12,077 nucleotides of DNA. Source: JAGDXZ01 sp049966915. Its GTDB lineage: Archaea; Micrarchaeota; Micrarchaeia; Micrarchaeales; CABMGC01. The stretch covers positions 1-12,077 of the forward strand of contig JBMFTS010000020.1 of the NCBI GenBank assembly GCA_049966915.1, written 5' to 3'. Below are positions 5,611 through 12,023 of the stretch, in pieces. The position numbers were made by a program, and so were the translations under genes. The notes under the pieces were generated by a model. That model was not told the DNA's origin, made no database searches, and saw nothing but the letters and a program-made list of their open reading frames with translations. Positions within the stretch are counted from its first letter, which is position 1, and the number at the start of each line of letters is the position of its first letter.

Positions 5611-7380
5611 GTGATTGCGCTCGCAATATTGGTTCCGTTGCTCATAGGCGTAGCAGCGATCGCGCTTGCAGACAGGCGCAGCGCCAAATACATTGCTTTA
5701 GGCGCAAGCATTGCTACGCTTGCTATGGTTCCGTTCAGCACTGGTTCGGCAAGCATCCAGTGGCTTAGCGTAGGAAGCTATGCGATAGACATAGTAGTAA
5801 GCACTGCAGCGCTTAACCTCATGCTTGTCTCGCTCGTAGCCTTTATGGCGCCTTTCGTGCTTTTCTATGCGTTTGGCTATATGGCTTTGCCTAGTGAGCA
5901 AAAGCGCTTCTACGCCGAAATGATTGTGTTCGAGCTGTCCATGCTGCTGTTTGCGATGAGCGGCAGCTTTGTCACTTTGTTCATCGGCTGGGAGTTTCTT
6001 AGCCTGACAAGCTACCTTCTCGTGGGATTCTGGTACGAACGCGAGAGGGCCGTGCGCGCCGCCCGCAAAGTGATAAGCATAGTCATGCTTGGCGACCTGG
6101 CGCTGCTCGCATCAATCGTGCTGTTCTTTGTTGCTTACGGCACGCTGAACTTTGCCGGCATTGTCTCGGCAAGGCCTTCCAGCATGTCGCTGGCTTATGC
6201 CGCTGTGTCGCTTCTCGTCATTGCCGTGTTTACCAAGTCCGCGCAGTTTCCTTTTCACGAGTGGCTTGCCGACGCGATGGAAGGTCCGGTTCCTGTTTCG
6301 GCAATGTTGCACTCGACAACAATGGTCAAGGCTGGCGTTTTCGTAGCAATGGTGCTGTTGCCATTGCTTATCGCATTTCATTTTGGCATCGTGCTGCTTG
6401 TCTTCGGGCTTGTCACTGCCGTGCTTGCCACGTTTGACGCCATGAGGGAACGCCACATAAAGAAAGTGCTTGCGTATTCTACTGTTCAGGAGCTATCGCT
6501 GATGTTTGTGGCTCTCGGGGCAAACGCCCTGCTTGCCGCGGTCTACTTCTTCATAGCACAGAGCTTCTACAAGGCCCTGCTGTTCTTCAGCGCAGGTTCT
6601 TCAATGACAGCCACAGGCAAAGACAGCATAAACGACATAAGCGGCATGTCTTCGAATAGGCTGCTCTTTATAAGCACGGCTTTCGGCGTTCTGGCGCTTG
6701 CCGGCTTCGTGCCGTTTGACGGCTTCTTTGCCAGCGCAGGGCTCGGCTACGCCTTTTCGAGCAACCTGCTGGTATACGCGCTGCTCTTAGCAATAAGCAT
6801 GCTTACGAGCTTTTTCATATTCAGGTGGCTTGCATTGTGTTCAAAGCCGGCAACAGAAGAGCGCGAAAAAATAATTTACAAGGCGCTGCCAAATAGCATG
6901 CTCATACCTGGCGCCGTCCTTGCGGCTTTGGCCGCAGCAGCAGGCATCCTTTTCCTGTTCGTGCCGCAGCTTTTTGCCAAGGTCCCTTACGCGCTTACCG
7001 GCAAGCCGCTGGCGATTGATTGGCCAGGCGCCATAGCCGAAATGCTGGCAGCTTCTGTGGGCGCGTTGCTGGCGTGGCGCATTTACAAATACGCACCTGG
7101 CAAAAGCAAGACAGCATATGCCCATTCGCATGCCGCGAACATGCTGCAAAGCACCAAGGCGTTCAACCTCGCGTACGCGCTTTTGGCGTATGCTTTCTAC
7201 GCGTTTGCGTCAGGCGTTTACTACTTCGAGGAATACTTGCGCATTCTTTTCGACGATATCGCAGTCGCCGTAGGGATTGCTGCTTCGGCTACTAGGCGCA
7301 TAGCTTCTGGCCAGCTTAGCGCTTACGTTGCCGCGTTTGTCATAGGGTTCGTGCTTTTGCTGCTGGTATTGGTGATTTAA
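5611..7380 (+). CDS. nuoL: Complex I antiporter-like subunit NuoL, TM12 lysine missing
   Basis: NuoL is the distal antiporter-like proton pump of the membrane arm. The 589-residue protein has many helices. Conserved proton-path residues are present in TM5 (E128 in GWEFLSLTSYLL), TM7 (K209 in FTKSAQFPFHEWL), H234 and K240 (LHSTTMVKAG) and TM8 (K321 in FYKALLFFSAGS). The TM12 motif GFFSKD reads GFFASA (371-376), so the usual lysine is S375. D370, just before it, might partly substitute. The C-terminal region after about 515 looks like the long lateral helix HL plus a final membrane helix, which identifies NuoL rather than NuoM or NuoN. The start is GTG, one base after nuoK. Its TAA is followed immediately by nuoN in the same frame. 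Confidence 0.95.
   Translation: MIALAILVPLLIGVAAIALADRRSAKYIALGASIATLAMVPFSTGSASIQWLSVGSYAIDIVVSTAALNLMLVSLVAFMAPFVLFYAFGYMALPSEQKRFYAEMIVFELSMLLFAMSGSFVTLFIGWEFLSLTSYLLVGFWYERERAVRAARKVISIVMLGDLALLASIVLFFVAYGTLNFAGIVSARPSSMSLAYAAVSLLVIAVFTKSAQFPFHEWLADAMEGPVPVSAMLHSTTMVKAGVFVAMVLLPLLIAFHFGIVLLVFGLVTAVLATFDAMRERHIKKVLAYSTVQELSLMFVALGANALLAAVYFFIAQSFYKALLFFSAGSSMTATGKDSINDISGMSSNRLLFISTAFGVLALAGFVPFDGFFASAGLGYAFSSNLLVYALLLAISMLTSFFIFRWLALCSKPATEEREKIIYKALPNSMLIPGAVLAALAAAAGILFLFVPQLFAKVPYALTGKPLAIDWPGAIAEMLAASVGALLAWRIYKYAPGKSKTAYAHSHAANMLQSTKAFNLAYALLAYAFYAFASGVYYFEEYLRILFDDIAVAVGIAASATRRIASGQLSAYVAAFVIGFVLLLLVLVI
7371..7376 (+). promoter_or_regulatory. Shine-Dalgarno site that fixes the TTG start of nuoN
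   Basis: GGTGAT ends four bases before TTG 7381 and lies within the last codons of nuoL. It supports the non-ATG start of nuoN, which cannot begin further upstream because the nuoL stop codon is in the same frame. Confidence 0.6.
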
Positions 7381-8751
7381 TTGATATTGTTGTTGTTTGC
7401 GATTTTGGCGCTTGCCCTGCCTTTTGGCAGCATAGCGTTGTGGTTCCTAGGCAAAAAGCAGAGACAGGCAGAACTTGCGTTTAACGCAGCGGTCATTGCG
7501 GCATTGGCGCTGCTCGCATACGAGCTGTTTGCTCAAGGCATTGCAGCAAGCTATTTTGGTATTGTTTCGGTAAACGCCTATGCCGCCTTTTTCGCCACTA
7601 TTTTCAGCATTGGCATGCTGCTTGTAAGCGTTCTTGCGTATGCGTATTCGCAAAAATACGCCGATTTTGCCATACTCTCAGGATTCGCCCTTATTGGCAT
7701 GTATTCCGTTGCTTTTGCTTCTTCGCTGCTGCTCATATTGCTGGGCCTTGAGCTTGCCAGCGTGCCTTCCGTATTCATAATCCTTCTTTCAAGGCGCAAC
7801 AGCATAGAGGCTGCGACAAAATATTTGGTGATGTCAGCGCTTGCCGCTGGCGTTTTGGCATTTGGCATAGTGCTTGTTTTCGGTTCCGCAAACTCCATTT
7901 CCTTGTCGCAGGTTCCCAAGACGGCGTACGCAGTTGCCGCGCTCGCATTCTTCTTCGTCTCGCTGGGTTTCGATTCAGCGCAGTTTCCTTTTAACATTTT
8001 GCTGCCTGACGTTTATCAGGGCTCTTCGGCATATGCCACGGCAATGCTTGGCGGCGTAAACGAAAAACTGGGCTTTGCCGCGCTCATGCAGGTGCTTCTG
8101 CTTGTTTTTGTGGGAATAGGCGCAACTTTCGCTGTTGCCGCCGCGCTGTCTGTGCTCACAATGTTCTACGGTAACCTCGTCGCGCTAGTGCAGAAAAACC
8201 TAAAAAGGCTTTTTGCATATTCTTCAATATCGCAAGCCGGCTACATAATGATTGGCATAGCCACGCACACACAAGGCGGTATTGCTGCAAGCCTTGTGCA
8301 AATTTTTGCGCACATGTTTCTTTTCATAGGCATACTCGCAATAGTGGCGTGGCTTGAAAGCAGGAACCGGAACAACATAGACGACCTCATAGGGCTCAGT
8401 TCTGAGAATAAAATGGCCGCCTTCGGCCTTGTGCTTTTCATGCTTGCGCTAATAGGCCTGCCTTTCACCGTGGGCTTTATAGGCAAGTTTCTGCTGTTTC
8501 TGAACGCCACTGTTTCTGGCATGGTGTGGCTGGCAATATTGGGAATAATAAACAGCGTGATATCTGTGTTTTACTACGCAAAGCCCATAACCGCAATATT
8601 CACCAACAAGTACGAATCAAGAAAGCTCAGCATGAATTATGCCACGCTTGCCGTGGTGTCCGCGTGCATAATCGCGATAGTTCTTTTTGGCGTATACCCT
8701 GCTCCGCTTGTCGCATTTGCAAGCAGCGCCGCAAGCGCGCTGCTGCGCTAA
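7381..8751 (+). CDS. nuoN: Complex I antiporter-like subunit NuoN, TM7 lysine replaced by aspartate
   Basis: NuoN is the antiporter-like pump next to NuoK. The 456-aa protein shows NuoN rather than NuoM features: GLELASVP (122-129, with the TM5 glutamate E124), EAATKYLVMSALAAG (143-157), PDVYQGS (209-215), KNLKRLFAYSSISQAGY (272-288) and a TM12 lysine, K369, in GFIGKF. NuoM normally has glutamate there. The TM7 lysine (K217 in E. coli, GFKLSLVPFH) is D198 in GFDSAQFPFN, and the histidine of PFH is N205. K229 is close to the position of E. coli K247. The start is TTG, directly after the nuoL stop and behind a GGTGAT site. No nuoM lies between L and N. The gene ends seven bases from the convergent AAA ATPase gene. 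Confidence 0.93.
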   Translation: MILLLFAILALALPFGSIALWFLGKKQRQAELAFNAAVIAALALLAYELFAQGIAASYFGIVSVNAYAAFFATIFSIGMLLVSVLAYAYSQKYADFAILSGFALIGMYSVAFASSLLLILLGLELASVPSVFIILLSRRNSIEAATKYLVMSALAAGVLAFGIVLVFGSANSISLSQVPKTAYAVAALAFFFVSLGFDSAQFPFNILLPDVYQGSSAYATAMLGGVNEKLGFAALMQVLLLVFVGIGATFAVAAALSVLTMFYGNLVALVQKNLKRLFAYSSISQAGYIMIGIATHTQGGIAASLVQIFAHMFLFIGILAIVAWLESRNRNNIDDLIGLSSENKMAAFGLVLFMLALIGLPFTVGFIGKFLLFLNATVSGMVWLAILGIINSVISVFYYAKPITAIFTNKYESRKLSMNYATLAVVSACIIAIVLFGVYPAPLVAFASSAASALLR

Positions 8752-8765
8752 ATTCAGCCTAGCGC
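8745..8765. terminator. Inverted repeat spanning the convergent stop codons
   Basis: GCGCTA (8745-8750) and TAGCGC (8760-8765) are perfect inverted repeats around a 9-base loop. The nuoN TAA and the complement of the AAA gene's TAG both lie at the arms. No T-run follows on either strand, so it may act as a shared 3' end hairpin rather than a typical archaeal terminator. It could also be chance. Confidence 0.35.
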
Positions 8766-11536
8766 TTGCCGTACCTGCTCAAGAACATCAGATAGCGGCC
8801 TAGCACCATGCTTGGAGCAGAAGGCCTCGCGTTTTTGACAAGCAGAGTTATGTCTTGCATAGTTATCGGCGTTTCCTCCTCTTTGCTTATGCTCGCTTCA
8901 AGCGCGTTCATTTTGGCTTGCCTGCAAAGGTTAGATATGTCGGCGCCGGTGAAGCCTTCGGTCATTGCCGCCAATTTGGCAAAATCCACGTCTTCAGCAA
9001 GTGGCGCTTCTCCCAAATATTCTTTGAAAAGTTTTGCCCTGTCATCCGCATTGGGCGGAGGTATGTAGATAAGCCTGTCAAACCTGCCGGAGCGCAACAG
9101 CGCCGGGTCGAGCGCGTCTGGCCTGTTCGTTGCTGCTACCACCACTATGTTTTCTCCTTCCTCCTTGAGCTTGTCAAATTCTTCAAGGAATTCTCCGACA
9201 AGCTGCGCGCCGAGCTCGTTGGAAGTGTCGCGCTCGGGTATTAGCGCGTCTATTTCGTCAACAAATATTATCGAAGGCTCGTTTTCCTTCGCCCTGTCGA
9301 ATATGCCCTTTACCGTTGATACCGCATTTTCCAGTCCCATCCTGCTTATGTCTGTGCCAGCTATTGAAATGAAATGTATGTTTCCAAGCTCGTAGGCGAT
9401 TGCGCGCATGAGCATCGTTTTGCCCGTGCCTGGCGGCCCGAAGAGCAGAATGCCCTTTATGCCTTCGACGCCGTATTTTCTTACCAAATCCGGATGCAGT
9501 ATTGGCACTTCCACCGCTTCGTACAGCGCCTTCTTCGCTTCGTCAAGCCCTATTACGTCGTCGGTTGTTATTTTTGTCTTTGCCTCTTCAGTCTGCTTTT
9601 CCGGGTGCATCATTCTTTCGAAGTCGAGCTTGAATGTGTTATATTCTTCTATCGATGCCAACGAGGTCGAAGGCTTTGTGTTCTTTAACGCATCGAGTAT
9701 GTCGTTCATTGTTATCTGCAATACCTTTTTAGAAGCAAGCGCGGTTTCCGATACCTCCTGCGCCACCTCCTCTGCAAGGTGCTTTATGTCTGCTCCGGAG
9801 AACCTTGCGGTGAGCTCTGCAAGCTTTTCGTAATCTATGTCCTTCGATATGGGCAATTTGGAGAAATAGTACCTTAGTATGGCTTCCCTGCCCTTTTGGT
9901 CTGGCAGAGCAAGATATATGGCTTTGTCGAACCTGCCGGGCCTGAGAAGAGCCGGATCAAGAAGATTGGGCACGTTTGTTGCTGCGACTATCACTACCCC
10001 TGGCGTTTTGAGAAAGCCGTCCATCGAGGTAAGTATTGCAGAAAGCAGCTCCTTCACGGGTTCCGATACGTCTTCGCTTCTCTTTCTCGCAATCGCGTCG
10101 ATTTCGTCTATGAACACCACCGCCGGAGCGTGCTTTTTCGCTACCTCAAAAATCCTGTTGAGTGCATGGCTGCTTTCTCCTGGGTACGCGGTTATCAGTG
10201 AAGTGGCGCTTACGTAGTAAAATCCTGCTCTGATTTCGTTTGCAAGAGCGCGCATTATCAACGTTTTGCCCGTGCCTGGCGGCCCGAAGAGCAGAATGCC
10301 TTTTGCAGGCCGCACGCCGTATGCGCCCGCAAGCTCCCTGTGCTCTATCGGCGCTATCACAGCGTCGTTAAGCTCCTTTTTGACATTGTCATAGTTGGCA
10401 ACGTCTGCAAAGGTTTCGGTAGGCGTTATGAGGTTTTCATCTGCGCCAAATTTGCCAAGCATGTCTTGCTTCATGACGTTTAGCGCGAGCACGACTTCTA
10501 TATTCTGGGATTCGAGCAAGAAAAGGATTACCGGAGTTATGGCAAAGCTTATGATTGCCAGAGGTATGTTTGGCGCCGTGTTCGAAGCGTAGGATGCCAA
10601 TACATAGACGATCGGCACAGCCACGCTTAGCATGCTTGCCTCGGTGCCCTTGAATCCGGACCTGCTTTTTACGGCATAGCCAGCGATGGCAAATATCAGT
10701 ATTAGCCAGACAAGCAGCTGCACAAGCGTAATGGGAAAAGAATACGCGAGCACAACGCCTGCAAGCGCATAGCCGCTGAATATGTTCATTGTCAGGTTCA
10801 GGCTGAAGAAATTCGAAATGCTGCTGGAAAGGGCGCTGCCGAAGTTTGCAATGCCTGGCGCGCTCTTATTGGGCACTAAGTACTTTGCCAGCTCGCTGCC
10901 TGCTATTTTGCTGTTAGCCGCTGTGGAGTTGTATGCTATCGGTGCAGACACAGGCAAGCCAGTAAGTCCGGCGAAGGCTATAATGAAAATGAAGGCGAAG
11001 ATCGTGGCTACAGACGCGCGCTTGAAACCTAGTACGAGTATTGCGATTACAAATACAGGCAGTTCAAGCACAAGGCCTATCGGAGACAGCGACAGCATTA
11101 TCATGCTAAACAGGAACGAAACCGTGCGGTAGTGCACCACTCCGGCAAACAGCGCGGCTGCCACGAACAGGCTGAAAGTCCAGCCTAGCAATGGAGCCTG
11201 ATACATAAGCGGCGGATACGAAAAGAAAAGCAGCGCTATCAGCCCAAGCAGGGGATGTATCATCGTAAGCACGAATATTAGCACTACCAAAGGCAGAATG
11301 GCAAGCAAAGGATAGAACCTGAAAGCTATCACCATGCTTATGAATGCGAACGCCACCACCAGCGCATCAGGAAAGTGCTTGTATGTTACAAGTTCCTTTG
11401 CCAGGTCCTTGAACCAAAAATAAGAGAACGGCAGCGAGGAAACCTGCGGCTTCCGCTTGGCTTGCGTTGTCTGGTTTTGGGCAATGCTCGCAGACTTGCT
11501 CACGTACTTAGCCTTTTCCAGTTTTCCGGAAGCCAT
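8759..11536 (-). CDS. Membrane-embedded CDC48-like tandem AAA ATPase
   Basis: CDC48/p97/VAT proteins are hexameric unfoldases that pull substrates through a central pore. This 925-aa protein has two AAA modules behind a membrane domain. After a basic 50-residue N-terminus come about ten hydrophobic helices between 58 and 341, with a polar loop at about 196-250. D1: Walker A GPPGTGKT 418-425, Walker B D477-E478, sensor N521, arginine fingers R532 and R535. D2: Walker A 700-707, Walker B D760-E761, N804, R815 and R818. The VAT-type N domain is absent. No FtsH-like zinc protease or Lon serine site is present, and the C-terminus (SRYGKR) has no HbYX proteasome motif. The D2 pore loop reads ISRMGLEN instead of the usual aromatic-GES. 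Both ATPases look active. A role in extracting or remodelling membrane proteins is inference. No Shine-Dalgarno is evident before the ATG. The gene is convergent with nuoN. Confidence 0.95.
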   Translation of the reverse strand: MASGKLEKAKYVSKSASIAQNQTTQAKRKPQVSSLPFSYFWFKDLAKELVTYKHFPDALVVAFAFISMVIAFRFYPLLAILPLVVLIFVLTMIHPLLGLIALLFFSYPPLMYQAPLLGWTFSLFVAAALFAGVVHYRTVSFLFSMIMLSLSPIGLVLELPVFVIAILVLGFKRASVATIFAFIFIIAFAGLTGLPVSAPIAYNSTAANSKIAGSELAKYLVPNKSAPGIANFGSALSSSISNFFSLNLTMNIFSGYALAGVVLAYSFPITLVQLLVWLILIFAIAGYAVKSRSGFKGTEASMLSVAVPIVYVLASYASNTAPNIPLAIISFAITPVILFLLESQNIEVVLALNVMKQDMLGKFGADENLITPTETFADVANYDNVKKELNDAVIAPIEHRELAGAYGVRPAKGILLFGPPGTGKTLIMRALANEIRAGFYYVSATSLITAYPGESSHALNRIFEVAKKHAPAVVFIDEIDAIARKRSEDVSEPVKELLSAILTSMDGFLKTPGVVIVAATNVPNLLDPALLRPGRFDKAIYLALPDQKGREAILRYYFSKLPISKDIDYEKLAELTARFSGADIKHLAEEVAQEVSETALASKKVLQITMNDILDALKNTKPSTSLASIEEYNTFKLDFERMMHPEKQTEEAKTKITTDDVIGLDEAKKALYEAVEVPILHPDLVRKYGVEGIKGILLFGPPGTGKTMLMRAIAYELGNIHFISIAGTDISRMGLENAVSTVKGIFDRAKENEPSIIFVDEIDALIPERDTSNELGAQLVGEFLEEFDKLKEEGENIVVVAATNRPDALDPALLRSGRFDRLIYIPPPNADDRAKLFKEYLGEAPLAEDVDFAKLAAMTEGFTGADISNLCRQAKMNALEASISKEEETPITMQDITLLVKNARPSAPSMVLGRYLMFLSRYGKR
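9416..9454 (-). repeat. 39-bp exact direct repeat, D2 Walker A copy
   Basis: These 39 bases are identical to 10262-10300 on the same strand. They encode the 13 residues GILLFGPPGTGKT of the second AAA module. Flanking bases differ at once on both sides. Confidence 0.95.
10262..10300 (-). repeat. 39-bp exact direct repeat, D1 Walker A copy
   Basis: This is the partner of 9416-9454, encoding the P-loop of the first AAA module with every synonymous position identical. The neighbouring codons have diverged (LIMRALANE here, MLMRAIAYE in D2). Confidence 0.95.
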
Positions 11537-11568
11537 AAAACTACACTGGTCGCTATCTAAATGCTCGA

Positions 11569-11585
11569 ATTATATTAATAAATAT
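11569..11585. promoter_or_regulatory. Shared AT-rich divergent promoter element
   Basis: The nearly symmetric AT-rich block ATTATATTAATAAATAT lies between the divergent AAA ATPase gene and tRNA-Tyr. On the minus strand it is centred about 40 bp before the ATG at 11536, which allows a leader of roughly 10-15 nt. On the plus strand it is about 32 bp before the tRNA 5' end. One TATA region may serve both directions. A second AT-rich stretch (11594-11602) is nearer the tRNA. Confidence 0.45.
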
Positions 11586-11609
11586 GCACCTGCTAATTAT
11601 TTAGAACGC

Positions 11610-11708
11610 CCCGCAGTAGCTCAATGGCTAGAGCGACCGGCTGTAGCGTGTGCCTGAAAAGGCAGCAAAGATACCGGTAGGTTGGGTGTTCAATTCACCC
11701 CTGCGGGA
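11610..11708 (+). tRNA. tRNA-Tyr(GTA) with a 26-nt intron
   Basis: Acceptor stem CCCGCAG (11610-11616) pairs with CTGCGGG (11701-11707), with discriminator A11708 and no encoded CCA. D stem is GCTC/GAGC (11619-11622, 11631-11634). Anticodon stem is ACCGG (11636-11640) with CCGGT (11674-11678). Anticodon GTA is at 11643-11645. T arm is GGGTG/CACCC around TTCAATT (11684-11700). The anticodon loop closes at seven bases only if 11647-11672 is removed, which places the intron after position 37, the usual archaeal site cut by the splicing endonuclease. The intron can fold a TGCC/GGCA stem around TGAAAA. The mature tRNA is 73 nt. Confidence 0.95.
11647..11672 (+). other. Intron of tRNA-Tyr
   Basis: The 26-nt insertion lies between anticodon-loop positions 37 and 38. 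Its inner hairpin is TGCC (11651-11654) with GGCA (11661-11664). The exact ends come from restoring a canonical seven-base loop and could shift by a base. Confidence 0.85.
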
Positions 11709-11719
11709 AAGGCGCAAAC

Positions 11720-11992
11720 ATGCTTGCAGTGTTAATAGGGGATATAGGCGGCATACTCACCACTATTTCCATAATTCCAGAAATAATCGTTGTGTATAAA
11801 AGCAAGCGTGCGGACCAGCTTTCATATCTGTGGCTGTCTATCATCTGGGTAGGCCTGGCCCTGTGGGTGATTTACGGCCTTTACATAAGCAGCGTGCCTC
11901 TAATCTTGTTCAACATCCTAAGCCTGTTTCTTTATTCTGCGCTGATAGGCCTTAAGGCGACATATAACAGCGGTGCAAACAGCAAGAGATAA
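11720..11992 (+). CDS. SemiSWEET-like PQ-loop membrane protein with PE in place of PQ
   Basis: SemiSWEETs are three-helix half-transporters that dimerise to move small sugars. The 90-aa size and three hydrophobic segments (about 3-25, 37-56 and 58-78) fit. The pattern TTISIIPE (14-21), a basic loop (YKSKRADQLS, 26-35), LWVIYG (48-53) and an asparagine in the third helix (N65) match the family. The hinge motif PQ reads PE (P20-E21). The start ATG lies 11 bases after the tRNA-Tyr 3' end, so the gene may be expressed by read-through from the tRNA promoter. A weak AAAGG (11708-11712) precedes the start. The 31 bases after its stop lead into tRNA-Asp. The substrate cannot be told from sequence; other small PQ-loop families are possible. 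Confidence 0.85.
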   Translation: MLAVLIGDIGGILTTISIIPEIIVVYKSKRADQLSYLWLSIIWVGLALWVIYGLYISSVPLILFNILSLFLYSALIGLKATYNSGANSKR

Positions 11993-12001
11993 AAAGAATA
12001 A
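11991..12001 (+). promoter_or_regulatory. TATA-like element for tRNA-Asp
   Basis: AAAAAGAATAA starts within the stop codon of the SemiSWEET gene and is centred about 28 bp before the tRNA-Asp 5' end. That matches archaeal TATA spacing and suggests that the tRNA has its own promoter. Confidence 0.4.
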
Positions 12002-12023
12002 GTGCTGAATAACATTGCAGATT

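Noticed and set aside
2346..8751. Membrane-bound hydrogenase (Ech/Mbh) or Mrp antiporter instead of complex I
   Set aside because: NuoD lacks the CxxC Ni-Fe ligands and keeps the quinone-site His and Tyr. NuoA, J and K and a NuoL with a lateral helix are present.
7381..8751. Assignment of the last operon gene as NuoM
   Set aside because: The KYLVMSALAAG and PDVYQG motifs and the lysine in GFIGKF fit NuoN; NuoM normally has glutamate at that TM12 site.
8808..11132. Several long plus-strand open frames opposite the AAA gene
   Set aside because: They have low-complexity or Ser/Cys-rich translations and no family motifs, and they mirror a clearly coding minus strand.
8759..11536. FtsH or archaeal LonB membrane protease
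   Set aside because: There is no HEXXH zinc motif and no Lon Ser-Lys protease domain. Two AAA modules of CDC48 type are present.
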